A DNA stretch of 10,551 nt from DASZHA01 sp049644325 (GCA_049644325.1 JBARRR010000036.1:1-10551), one strand, 5' to 3'; positions 1 to 6,587 are shown, numbered from the stretch's first letter. Made by a program: numbers and translations. Notes: generated from the sequence alone by a model not told the origin.

Positions 1-965
1 AGGACGCCGTAGATCAGCAGGGCGCCGATGATGACCCCCGGCGGGTTGCCCATGCCGCCCAGGACCACCATCACCAGGATGCTGACGGAGACGATGAAGG
101 CGAAGTTCTCGGGGCTGACCAGCGACAGCTTGGCGGCGTAGTAGGCGCCCGCGAAGCCGCTGAACGAGGCGCCGATGGAGAACGCCATCAACTTGACGTT
201 GACGGTGTTGATCCCCATCGCCGCGGCCGCGGTCTCGTCCTCGCGGATCGCCATCCAGGCACGGCCCAGGCGTGAGCGCTGCAGGTTGGTCACCACCAGC
301 ACCACGAGCATCACGAGGAGGACTATGACGACGTAGAAGGCGGTCGGGTCGAAGGAGAAGTTGAAGTCGTTGACCACGGAGAATGGCAGTCCGATCCATG
401 GCCCCTGGAACCAGAAGGGGAGCGACGGTTGGTCGAGCGCGGCAATGCCGTTGACACCTCCGGTGAACGTCGACAGGTTGCGGAAGACCAGTGGGACGAT
501 CTCGCCGAAGCCGAGGGTGACAATGGCCAGGTAGTCGCCGCGAAGGCGCAGGGTTGGCGCCCCCAGGATGATGCCGAAGAGCGCCGCGGCCCCCAGCGCG
601 ATGAAGAGCACGAACCAGAAGGGGATGTGGAAACCGTGGTGCAGTGGACTCGAGGCCAGCTGCGATGAGGCCAACATCCCATACGTATAGGCGCCGATCG
701 CGAAGAAGGCGGCGTACCCCAGGTCGAGCAGCCCGGCGAAACCGACCACGACATTGAGGCCCAGCGCCAGGAGCACGTAGACGCCGGCGTCGGCGGCCAG
801 GCCGACCAGGGCCCCGCCATCGCCGCCGGTAAGGGTCTGGACGATCGCCGGATAGAACACGGCGACGAAGAGCAGCGCCTGGTAGATGGCCCAGTTGGGA
901 TTCTGCCTGCTCTTACGGATCCACCACTCGACGAACCGCGCCGGGGCCCGGATCACGCCGTTCAT
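1..965 (-). CDS. livM: Branched-chain amino acid ABC transporter permease LivM (partial, C-terminus off the left edge)
   Basis: This is the second inner-membrane permease of a LivFGHMJ/K importer, which pairs with LivH to form the translocation path for leucine, isoleucine, valine or related amides. The reading frame opens at the ATG whose bases are shared with the livH stop (ATGA) and stays open for 321 codons to the window edge. A charged N-terminal leader is followed by hydrophobic segments. LivM landmarks are ALGLNVVVGFAGLLDLGYAA (residues 67-86), LRLRGDYLAIVTLGFGEI (139-156), the cytoplasmic coupling loop around AWMAIREDETAAAAMGIN (236-253) and GGMGNPPG (303-310). Typical LivM proteins are about 300-420 residues, so probably only a short C-terminal part is missing. 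Overlap with livH suggests translational coupling. Substrate specificity cannot be read from the permease. Confidence 0.93.
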   Translation of the reverse strand, partial: MNGVIRAPARFVEWWIRKSRQNPNWAIYQALLFVAVFYPAIVQTLTGGDGGALVGLAADAGVYVLLALGLNVVVGFAGLLDLGYAAFFAIGAYTYGMLASSQLASSPLHHGFHIPFWFVLFIALGAAALFGIILGAPTLRLRGDYLAIVTLGFGEIVPLVFRNLSTFTGGVNGIAALDQPSLPFWFQGPWIGLPFSVVNDFNFSFDPTAFYVVIVLLVMLVVLVVTNLQRSRLGRAWMAIREDETAAAAMGINTVNVKLMAFSIGASFSGFAGAYYAAKLSLVSPENFAFIVSVSILVMVVLGGMGNPPGVIIGALLIYGV

Positions 966-2008
966 GCCTTCTCTCCCACGTTGGTGCCGAGCAGCCCGGA
1001 CGGCCGGAAGACGAGCACCAGGATGAGGATGGCGAAGATCAGCACCCGGGTCCACGTCGAGGAGCAGTAGCCGTCGTTGTAGGCCTGCATCATGCCGATG
1101 ATGAGGCCGCCCAGCGCCGCCCCCTGGATGTTGCCGATGCCGCCGAAGACCGCGGCGGTGAAGGCCACCAGCCCGGCGGAGAACCCGAGCTGGAAGTCAA
1201 TGCTGTTGAAGTAGAGGCCGTAGATGATGCCCCCGGCGGCGGCCAGCACCGCGCCTATGAAGAAGGTGGCGGCGATGGTCCGGTTGATATCGATGCCCAT
1301 CAGCTGGGAGGCGTCCCGGTCCTGGGCGGTGGCGCGCATCGCCTTGCCCAGCTTGGAGCGGTTGATGAAGAGGCTGAGGGCGATCACCAAAACAACCGCC
1401 AGGCCAACCACGACGATGTCCTTGACGCCGATGGAGGCGCTACCGACCAGGTTGATCCGGGCCGGCGGCAGGATGTCGGGGTAATGGAGGTTGAAGGGTC
1501 CCCGCCACAGGAACATGATCCCTTCGAGGACGAACGACATCCCGACCGCGGTGATCAGCGGTGCCAGTCGCGGGCTGTTGCGCAGGGGCCGGTAGGCGAC
1601 GCGCTCGATGAGTACGTTGACGCCCCCGGTGAGGACCATGACGATGACCAGGACCAGCAGCAGCAGGAGCGCCGTGACAATGGTGAACTCCTTGGCCTCG
1701 GTGAGCCCGAAGAGGCCGAGAAGGGGGAGCGAGAAGAAGGCCCCCAGCGTAAAGACATCGCCATGGGCGAAGTTGATCAGCTCGATGATCCCGTAGACCA
1801 TGGTGTAGCCCAGCGCGATCAGCGCGTAGATAGCGCCGTTGGCCAGCCCCTGGACGGCGATGTTGACGAAGAAGGGCAGCCCGCCCTGGGTGATGTCGCA
1901 CTGCTGCGCCCGGACCGAGGCCGCCAGGGCCGCGACCACCACGGCGAACAGGAGGATGACGCCAAAGGCCCCGGACTGACTGCTGCGGAGTCGGGTCAGT
2001 GCGTTCAT
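962..2008 (-). CDS. livH: Branched-chain amino acid ABC transporter permease LivH
   Basis: This is the first permease of the importer, 348 residues, an integral inner-membrane protein. The family signature ALGYTMVYGIIELINFAHGD (residues 65-84) is intact. The cytoplasmic coupling loop AMRATAQDRDASQLMGID is at 223-240, GGIGNIQGAALGG at 289-301, and the terminal FRPSGLLG motif at 334-341. It is about 40 residues longer than many LivH proteins (near 290-310). The surplus is an extra N-terminal hydrophobic segment (about 13-33) and a polar stretch holding Cys37. The only other cysteine is Cys315, in the loop before the last membrane segment. The ATG start has no clear Shine-Dalgarno. An internal start would remove the extra segment, but none with a better ribosome site is obvious. 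The stop overlaps livM. Confidence 0.95.
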   Translation of the reverse strand: MNALTRLRSSQSGAFGVILLFAVVVAALAASVRAQQCDITQGGLPFFVNIAVQGLANGAIYALIALGYTMVYGIIELINFAHGDVFTLGAFFSLPLLGLFGLTEAKEFTIVTALLLLLVLVIVMVLTGGVNVLIERVAYRPLRNSPRLAPLITAVGMSFVLEGIMFLWRGPFNLHYPDILPPARINLVGSASIGVKDIVVVGLAVVLVIALSLFINRSKLGKAMRATAQDRDASQLMGIDINRTIAATFFIGAVLAAAGGIIYGLYFNSIDFQLGFSAGLVAFTAAVFGGIGNIQGAALGGLIIGMMQAYNDGYCSSTWTRVLIFAILILVLVFRPSGLLGTNVGEKA

Positions 2009-2037
2009 TTCGCGATGCTGTTTAGCCGGTAAGGAAA

Positions 2038-2065
2038 GGGAGAGGGCGAATGCTCGCCCTCTCCC
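2038..2065 (-). terminator. Perfect 12-bp hairpin between the binding-protein gene and livH (attenuator or terminator candidate)
   Basis: GGGAGAGGGCGA at 2038-2049 pairs perfectly with 2054-2065 across a 4-nt loop. It begins 17 nt after the binding-protein stop and ends about 30 nt before livH. On the minus strand the stem is followed by TTTCCTT, a weak, broken T run rather than a full U tract. I infer partial termination or 3'-end protection of the binding-protein mRNA. Either would give more binding protein than permease, as is common in liv operons. Full termination is unlikely because livH shows no obvious promoter of its own in the 74-bp gap. Confidence 0.6.
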
Positions 2066-2082
2066 GACTCCTGTTGTCTACC

Positions 2083-3333
2083 TCAGAACTTGACCTGTGC
2101 CTTCCAGATCCAGTCCTTCGGGGTTGAACCCGTCAGACCGGGGGCGGGCCCGATCGTGTAGATCGAGATGATCTTGTTCGAGGTGTCGCCGTTCGAATCG
2201 AACGTCGTCTTGCCCAGGACGCCTGGGAAATCCTTGGTCTGGGCGACGCGGGAACGGACCTGCTCGCGGGTCGGCATGTTGCCGCCGGCGTCATCGATGG
2301 CCTTGCTGATGCCATCCAGCAGGATGTTGGCGCAGTCGAAGGCGGGCATGCTGTACGCACCAAAGTCCGTCGTCGCGGAGAAGCTCTTCTTGAAGTCGTC
2401 GATGGTGGACTTCGCATCCGGGATCTGCGTAGCGTCGGCGGCGGCCACGGTGCCATACATGTTGTCGACGTTGTCAGCCGCGTCTGTTATGCACTGACCG
2501 GTGACGATGCCGTCACCCCCGAAGAACGGAGCGTTGAAGCCCGCGCTCTTCATCTGCTGACGCGCGATGCAGACCTTGTTGGAGTCTGTGCCACCGAAGT
2601 ACAGGCCGCCGGCGGCGGTGGCGCTGCTCTCGAAGGGCTTGAAGCTGTTTGTCGTCTTGGTGTCGAAGTCCTGCCGCGGGGTTGGGTCACCACCCTTCTT
2701 GGTCAGCTCCTTGGAGAAGCTGTCGGCGATGCCCTTGCCGTAGGTCTCGTTGTCGGAGGCCACGGCGACCTTCTTAAGGCCCAGGGTGTCGTAGGCGTAG
2801 TCCGCCATCGCAGGCCCCTGGAAGTCGTCGGTGGCGGCCACCCGGAAGTAGTTGTTGGGGCCGCTGGGCCGGATATCGGCCGGCTTGAAGGTGCACTCCG
2901 GCGCGGGCAGGTCCTTGGTCAGGCACTCGTTGGTGTTGGCCGGGCTGATCATGGTTAGGTGAGCCGCGTTGGCGACCGGGATCTCAGCCTTGGCCACGGC
3001 CGAGTTGAAGGGCCCGACGAATCCCAGGACCTTGGAGTCGGCTACGAACTGCTGGACGTTCTGGGCGCCCTTCTGGGCGTCGTGGACGCCGTTGACGGCG
3101 TCATCGAGATTGTTGATCTCGATTGTGAAGCCCTTGATCGTGCCCTGCTTCTGGACCGCGTACTTGACCCCGTTCAGGGTGGGGATGCCGTTGGAGGCTT
3201 CCTTCCCTGACTCCGGGAGCTCGACGCCAATCTTGATGGTTCCTTTGTTGGCCGCTCCACCGCCGGAGCTACCGCAGGCAGCAAGGGCGATGATGGCGCC
3301 GGCCCCAAGGGCCAGCCCGCGTCTTCCGATCAT
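2083..3333 (-). CDS. livJ: Branched-chain amino acid ABC transporter substrate-binding lipoprotein (LivJ/LivK/BraC type)
   Basis: This is the extracytoplasmic receptor that delivers substrate to LivHM, 416 residues, of periplasmic-binding-protein type I. The frame is open 34 codons further upstream, but I place the start at the ATG at 3333 because GAGGAGG lies 6 nt before it. That start also gives a textbook lipoprotein signal: MIGRR, a hydrophobic core, then LAAC with the lipidated Cys20, followed by a Gly/Ser-rich linker. Family landmarks are GTIKIGVELP (31-40) and GFVGPFNSAVAKAEIPVANA (104-123), followed by the ISPANTNE stretch. Cys137 and Cys147 sit ten residues apart and could form a disulfide. 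The mature N-terminus is tethered to a membrane. It is first in its operon, ahead of livH and livM. Substrate could be leucine-type amino acids, short-chain amides or urea; sequence alone does not decide. Confidence 0.92.
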   Translation of the reverse strand: MIGRRGLALGAGAIIALAACGSSGGGAANKGTIKIGVELPESGKEASNGIPTLNGVKYAVQKQGTIKGFTIEINNLDDAVNGVHDAQKGAQNVQQFVADSKVLGFVGPFNSAVAKAEIPVANAAHLTMISPANTNECLTKDLPAPECTFKPADIRPSGPNNYFRVAATDDFQGPAMADYAYDTLGLKKVAVASDNETYGKGIADSFSKELTKKGGDPTPRQDFDTKTTNSFKPFESSATAAGGLYFGGTDSNKVCIARQQMKSAGFNAPFFGGDGIVTGQCITDAADNVDNMYGTVAAADATQIPDAKSTIDDFKKSFSATTDFGAYSMPAFDCANILLDGISKAIDDAGGNMPTREQVRSRVAQTKDFPGVLGKTTFDSNGDTSNKIISIYTIGPAPGLTGSTPKDWIWKAQVKF

Positions 3334-3339
3334 TCTTCG

Positions 3340-3346
3340 CCTCCTC
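3340..3346 (-). promoter_or_regulatory. Shine-Dalgarno of the substrate-binding protein gene
   Basis: On the minus strand GAGGAGG lies 6 nt before the ATG at 3333. It is one of the two strongest ribosome sites in the window and decides the start in favour of the lipoprotein signal peptide over the longer open frame that begins at 3435. Confidence 0.85.
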
Positions 3347-3356
3347 AATGGCAAGT

Positions 3357-3375
3357 TATGCCCTCCGGGGGCATA
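3357..3375. repeat. Inverted repeat in the leader of the binding-protein gene (operator or RNA hairpin candidate)
   Basis: TATGCCC (3357-3363) and GGGCATA (3369-3375) are perfect inverted repeats around a 5-base centre. They lie 23 bp upstream of the binding-protein ATG, between a possible -10 element and the Shine-Dalgarno. Position fits a repressor operator, or a 5'-UTR stem-loop affecting mRNA stability. The repeat is directly seen; the role is inference. Confidence 0.5.
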
Positions 3376-3384
3376 GCAGCCCTC

Positions 3385-3415
3385 TGTATACCACTCATGG
3401 CTGTCCCCGCGCCAA
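3385..3415 (-). promoter_or_regulatory. Weak promoter candidate for the liv operon
   Basis: On the minus strand TTGGCG (3410-3415) and TATACA (3385-3390) are separated by 19 bp, which is longer than the ideal 17. Transcription would begin near 3378, just before the inverted repeat at 3357-3375. Placement in the divergent gap is right, but the match is only fair. Confidence 0.3.
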
Positions 3416-3489
3416 CCCGTTCTGGGTGGCTTCACGGGCCTTTACCAAACCCCGCCTGCGGGTGTCCTGTGCGCGGAGCGACGGCTGAC

Positions 3490-3495
3490 TATACT
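3490..3495 (+). promoter_or_regulatory. Possible -10 element for the TPR-SDR unit
   Basis: TATACT lies about 60 bp before the TPR gene start in otherwise GC-rich DNA and resembles a sigma70 -10 box. No convincing -35 hexamer sits 16-19 bp upstream, so this is a suggestion only. Confidence 0.3.
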
Positions 3496-3546
3496 TTCCG
3501 TTGCTTTGGCGCGAACCAGCGGTTGTGCGCGCCCCTAGAACCCGTC

Positions 3547-3550
3547 GGAG
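3547..3550 (+). promoter_or_regulatory. Ribosome site favouring the second of two adjacent GTG starts
   Basis: GGAG is 6 nt before the GTG at 3557 but only 3 nt before the GTG at 3554. Spacing favours 3557, giving an N-terminus that begins MAEIPERVKTR. Confidence 0.5.
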
Positions 3551-3556
3551 ATCGTG

Positions 3557-4396
3557 GTGGCCGAGATACCCGAAAGGGTGAAGACCCGCAGCCAGCTCGT
3601 CGAGGAGGCGATCAGCGCCGCCCTGGAGCGGGACTGGAAGAGCGCCCTCGACCTGAACCAGGAGATCGTCTCCCGGTTCGGCGTGGACGAGGAGACCCAC
3701 AACCGGCTGGGCAAGGTCTACACCGAGCTCGGCAAGATGGATGACGCCCTCAGCGCCTACAAGGCCACCCTCGAGCTCAACCCCCTGAACACCATCGCCC
3801 TCAAGAACGTCAACCGGCTCGAGACGCTGATGGAGGAAAAGACCGACCTGCCCAAGGGCGGCTCGGCCGTGGACGTGGGCCTGTTCGTCGAGGAGACGGG
3901 CAAGACCGCGGTCGCCAATGTCGTCCTCGACAAGGGCGCCGGCGCCGGCGTGGTCTCGGCCGGCGACCAGGTGAAGCTGGTGCCCGCCGGGGACGCCCTC
4001 AACGTGGAGACCTCGACGAGTACGAAGCTGGGGCACGTCGAGGCCAAACTGGCCCGGCGGGTCCTCAAGTTCATCGAGGGCGGCAACGAGTACACCGCCG
4101 CGGTCGCCACCAGCGACAGCAAGGCATTGCGCATCATCATCCGCGAGACCAAGCAGGCGGCCCAGTTCGCGGGCGTCCCCTCCTTCCCGGTTCGGAAGGG
4201 CCAGGAGTTCCGGGCCCATGCCCGCGATTCGCTGCTCCGTGACGCCGACAGCGAGGCTGGCCTCGAGGACGGCGACGACGAGGACGCCGGCGCCGAGGGC
4301 GACGAGGACCTGGAGGGTATGCACCCGGTGGAGCCGGGTATGGAGGACGCTGCCGACCTCGCCGACGAGGACTCGCGGGCCGAGGACAACTACTAG
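3557..4396 (+). CDS. TPR-repeat protein with a HIRAN-like central region and acidic C-terminal tail
   Basis: Function is unknown. The 279-residue product has three visible parts. Residues 14-81 form about two tetratricopeptide repeats (LGKVYTELGKMDDALSAYKA is the clearer one, followed by LNP), a fold that usually binds peptides. Residues 137-198 run from GDQVKLVP through LGHVEAKLARRVLKFIEGG to YTAAVATSDSKALRIIIRE. This pattern, a G-V-x-x-x-L-A helix then a Gly-rich turn and strands, resembles HIRAN domains, which bind DNA ends or stalled forks. The match is by eye. Residues 229-279 are disordered-looking, with 23 Asp/Glu in 51 positions. There is no signal peptide or membrane segment, so it is likely cytoplasmic. 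From memory, similar TPR proteins occur in Chloroflexota; not verified. The SDR gene follows 10 bp downstream with a Shine-Dalgarno starting inside this stop codon, suggesting co-expression. It is divergent from the liv operon. Confidence 0.85.
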   Translation: MAEIPERVKTRSQLVEEAISAALERDWKSALDLNQEIVSRFGVDEETHNRLGKVYTELGKMDDALSAYKATLELNPLNTIALKNVNRLETLMEEKTDLPKGGSAVDVGLFVEETGKTAVANVVLDKGAGAGVVSAGDQVKLVPAGDALNVETSTSTKLGHVEAKLARRVLKFIEGGNEYTAAVATSDSKALRIIIRETKQAAQFAGVPSFPVRKGQEFRAHARDSLLRDADSEAGLEDGDDEDAGAEGDEDLEGMHPVEPGMEDAADLADEDSRAEDNY

Positions 4397-4406
4397 GCGG
4401 ACCGGT

Positions 4407-5267
4407 ATGGCGGACAAGGGTGCTGTGGTCATCACCGGCGCCTCTACCGGTATCGGTGAGGCCACCGCGACACGGCTGGCCGCCAGCGGCTACCAGGTGT
4501 TCGCCGGCGTTCGCAAAGAGGCCGACGCTGAGATGCTGCGCAGCCAGAGCCTGCCCAGCCTGGTCCCCATCATCCTCGACGTCACCGATCGCGAGACCAT
4601 CGACGCCGCCTACGAGCAGGTGCGCGAGGCGGTCGGCAACCGGGGCATCGTCGGGCTCTTCAACAATGCCGGCGTCTCCTGGGGCGGTCCGCTGGAGTTC
4701 CAGGACATGGCCGAGATCCGGGAGCTCTTCGACACCAACGTCATCGGACTCCTGGAGGTGACCCAGGTCTTCATGCCCCTGATCCGCCGGGGCCACGGCC
4801 GCGTCATCTGCACCGGCTCGATCGGCGGGCGGATCACTTCGCCCTTCGTCGGCATCTACTCCGCCAGCAAGGCGGCGGTCGCCTCCCTCTGCCATGCGCT
4901 GCGGTTGGAGCTGCGCCCCTGGGGGATAAAGGTCATCTGCGTCGAGCCGGGGTCGATAGCGACGCCGATTTGGGAGAAGGGCCTCGACGCCTTTGACAAG
5001 GCCCTGGCCGCCATGCCCGACAAGGCTCGCGAGTACTACGGCGACATGATCGAGCCGCTGCGCAAGCTGACCATGATGCAGGCCGAGCGAGGGATCCCGC
5101 CATCCAAGGTGGCCGAGGTCGTGGAGCGCGCGTTGACCGCTGCCCACCCCCAGCCCCGGTACCTGGTCGGCAATGACGCGCGCGCTATGTCAGCGCTGGG
5201 CCACCTGCCCGACCGCGCCCGCGACGCCGTGCTGGCGCGCTTCATCGGCATCCCCAAGGAGAGCTGA
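4407..5267 (+). CDS. Short-chain dehydrogenase/reductase (classical SDR)
   Basis: This is an NAD(P)-dependent oxidoreductase, 286 residues, probably soluble. The start is the ATG preceded at 6 nt by AGGCGG, which begins inside the stop codon of the TPR gene. The frame is open further upstream but overlaps that gene and lacks SDR features. The cofactor site TGASTGIG is at residues 10-17, with Arg36 after the second strand, which leans towards NADP. Further SDR landmarks are DVTD (58-61), NNAG (86-89) and Asn111. The catalytic set is Ser138, Tyr151 and Lys155, with the usual YxxxK spacing. The PGSIATPIW stretch fits the usual PG motif after the active site. The C-terminal part beyond the Rossmann core resembles the substrate lobe of steroid/retinol-type SDRs, but the substrate cannot be predicted. 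The enzyme class is secure and the role is not. Confidence 0.92.
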   Translation: MADKGAVVITGASTGIGEATATRLAASGYQVFAGVRKEADAEMLRSQSLPSLVPIILDVTDRETIDAAYEQVREAVGNRGIVGLFNNAGVSWGGPLEFQDMAEIRELFDTNVIGLLEVTQVFMPLIRRGHGRVICTGSIGGRITSPFVGIYSASKAAVASLCHALRLELRPWGIKVICVEPGSIATPIWEKGLDAFDKALAAMPDKAREYYGDMIEPLRKLTMMQAERGIPPSKVAEVVERALTAAHPQPRYLVGNDARAMSALGHLPDRARDAVLARFIGIPKES

Positions 5268-5278
5268 GCCCGGTTTCT

Positions 5279-5300
5279 CCCCGGCGCGAGGTTGCCGGGG
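5279..5300 (+). terminator. GC-rich hairpin after the SDR gene (weak terminator candidate)
   Basis: CCCCGGC (5279-5285) pairs with GCCGGGG (5294-5300) around an 8-nt loop, 11 bp after the SDR stop and just before the his promoter. There is no T tract, so intrinsic termination is doubtful. It may only reduce read-through or be chance in GC-rich DNA. Confidence 0.35.
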
Positions 5301-5303
5301 GCG

Positions 5304-5332
5304 TTGACGGGAGGGTCGCCGGCCGCTACACT
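5304..5332 (+). promoter_or_regulatory. Sigma70-type promoter of the his operon
   Basis: TTGACG (5304-5309) and TACACT (5327-5332) are separated by exactly 17 bp. The -35 box has five of six consensus bases and the -10 box four of six. Transcription is expected to start near 5339, giving a leader of about 25 nt before the GTG at 5364. It is the best promoter match in the window, and it implies that in-frame start codons upstream of 5340 are not used for hisZ. Confidence 0.65.
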
Positions 5333-5345
5333 CCCCGGAACCAGA

Positions 5346-5361
5346 CTTTATCGTGATAAAG
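5346..5361. repeat. 7+7 inverted repeat in the his leader (operator candidate)
   Basis: CTTTATC (5346-5352) and GATAAAG (5355-5361) are perfect inverted repeats with a 2-bp centre, an AT-rich island in GC-rich DNA. The repeat lies just past the predicted transcription start and 2 bp before the hisZ GTG. That is a typical place for a repressor operator. As RNA it could also form a 6-bp stem with a 4-nt loop that limits access to the start codon. The binding factor is unknown. Confidence 0.5.
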
Positions 5362-5363
5362 CA

Positions 5364-6587
5364 GTGAATGTTGCCGTGAAACACAACGAAAGCTCCACCG
5401 ACCGTGCCCGGGCAGGCAAGCCACCCGGCTTCGTCGACCTGCTCCCCGGCCAGGCGCGCTTCCGGCGTGGGCTGCAGCAGACCATGCTGGAGACCTTCGA
5501 GTCCTGGGCCTACGACCTGGTCGAGACCCCCGCGGTGGAGGAGCTGGCCACCCTCGAGCTCGGCGTCCAACCGGAGATGCTGCGGCGGCTGTTCAAGTTC
5601 ACCGATGGCGACGGCCGGCTGCTGGCGATGGTGGGGGAGCGCACCGTGTCGGTGGCCCGGGTCGCGGCCGGTCAGATGCGCCAGGCGCCGCTGCCGCTGC
5701 GGCTCTGCTACCTGGGGCCCACCTTCCAGGGCCATCCCGCGCCGGGCGCCGGCCGCGAATCCTTCCAGGCCGGGGCCGAGCTGATCGGGATCCACAGCGC
5801 CGCCGCCGACGCCGAGGTGGTGGCGATGGCGATCCGGGCGCTGGAGGCATGTGGCCTGGACGGTTTCCAGGTCGAGGTCGGCCACGTCGGCTTCTTCGGT
5901 GGGTTGATCGCGGGGCTGGCGCCCGAGGCCAGGGGACGGGTGCTCGACGCGCTCGCCGGCCGCGACCTGGTCCTGCTCGAGCAGGCGCTGGCGGAGACCG
6001 ACCTCGGCGCCGCCGAGCAGGAGCTGATGCTGCGCTTCCCGGCATTGCGTGGCGGCACCGACATCCTCGACGCCGCCGGGGGGATGGTCGACAACCCCAC
6101 GTCGGCGACGGCGGTGGCCGAGCTCAAAGAGGTGCACCGCCTGCTCGCCGAGTATGGGGTGGCGGAGCGCGTCAACCTCGACCTGGGCGCGGTCCGCGAT
6201 TTCGACTACTACACCGGCGTAATCTTCGAGGTCTTCGCGCCCGGGGTGGGCGCGCCACTGGCCGCGGGTGGGCGCTACGACGGGCTGCTCAAGCGCTTCG
6301 GCGCGCCCTGGCCGGCGACCGGCCTGGTGGTCTTCGTCGACCGCGTCCAGGCGGTGATGGGCCGTCTCAACGGGGGGCCAATGCCCGCCCGCACCCTGGT
6401 TGGCTACCGCGATGACCCCGGGCCGGCGCTGGCCCTGGCAGCCCGGCTTCGCGCCGAGGGGGGCATGGTCGCGGTGGAGGTGGAGGGGCGCGACAAAGCG
6501 GCCCTGGTCGAGCGCGGGCGGGCGCTGGCGGCAACCCGAATCCTGTTCTGCGACGGCCAGGCGATCGAGGAGCTGGGTCCGGGATGA
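5364..6587 (+). CDS. hisZ: ATP phosphoribosyltransferase regulatory subunit HisZ
   Basis: HisZ is a histidyl-tRNA synthetase paralogue that joins short HisG to form active ATP phosphoribosyltransferase, the first and feedback-controlled step of histidine synthesis. The 407-residue product has the synthetase-like fold: PPGFVDLLPGQARFRRG (20-36), GRESFQAGAELIG (130-142), DFDYYTGVIFE (279-289) and GGRYDGLL (302-309). Class II motif 2, normally FRxE, reads F121-Q-G-H, so the ATP-binding Arg and Glu are gone. That, and adjacency to hisG, argues against a real HisRS. No clear HisRS anticodon-binding domain follows; about 70 C-terminal residues end the protein. I chose GTG 5364 because the open frame back to 5292 runs through the promoter. 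GTG 5376 is the alternative, and neither has a good Shine-Dalgarno. The stop overlaps the hisG start. Confidence 0.92.
   Translation: MNVAVKHNESSTDRARAGKPPGFVDLLPGQARFRRGLQQTMLETFESWAYDLVETPAVEELATLELGVQPEMLRRLFKFTDGDGRLLAMVGERTVSVARVAAGQMRQAPLPLRLCYLGPTFQGHPAPGAGRESFQAGAELIGIHSAAADAEVVAMAIRALEACGLDGFQVEVGHVGFFGGLIAGLAPEARGRVLDALAGRDLVLLEQALAETDLGAAEQELMLRFPALRGGTDILDAAGGMVDNPTSATAVAELKEVHRLLAEYGVAERVNLDLGAVRDFDYYTGVIFEVFAPGVGAPLAAGGRYDGLLKRFGAPWPATGLVVFVDRVQAVMGRLNGGPMPARTLVGYRDDPGPALALAARLRAEGGMVAVEVEGRDKAALVERGRALAATRILFCDGQAIEELGPG

Noticed and set aside
1484..2032. Plus-strand open frame of 182 codons opposite livH
   Set aside because: The product is a Gly/Asp/Glu-rich mirror of a membrane-protein gene, with no motif. 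It is a codon-bias shadow.
3395..4465. Long minus-strand open frame (about 356 codons) antisense to the TPR gene
   Set aside because: Antisense open frames are expected in GC-rich genes with G/C third positions. Its translation shows no domain, while the plus strand shows TPR repeats and a ribosome site.
5268..5363. Possible his leader peptide, T-box or riboswitch before hisZ
   Set aside because: There is no run of His codons, the predicted leader is only about 25 nt, and no T-box-like structure can fit. Control by an operator is the simpler reading.
5364..6587. Histidyl-tRNA synthetase (hisS) instead of HisZ
   Set aside because: Motif 2 Arg and Glu are replaced, a recognisable anticodon-binding domain is lacking, and the gene overlaps a short hisG that needs HisZ.
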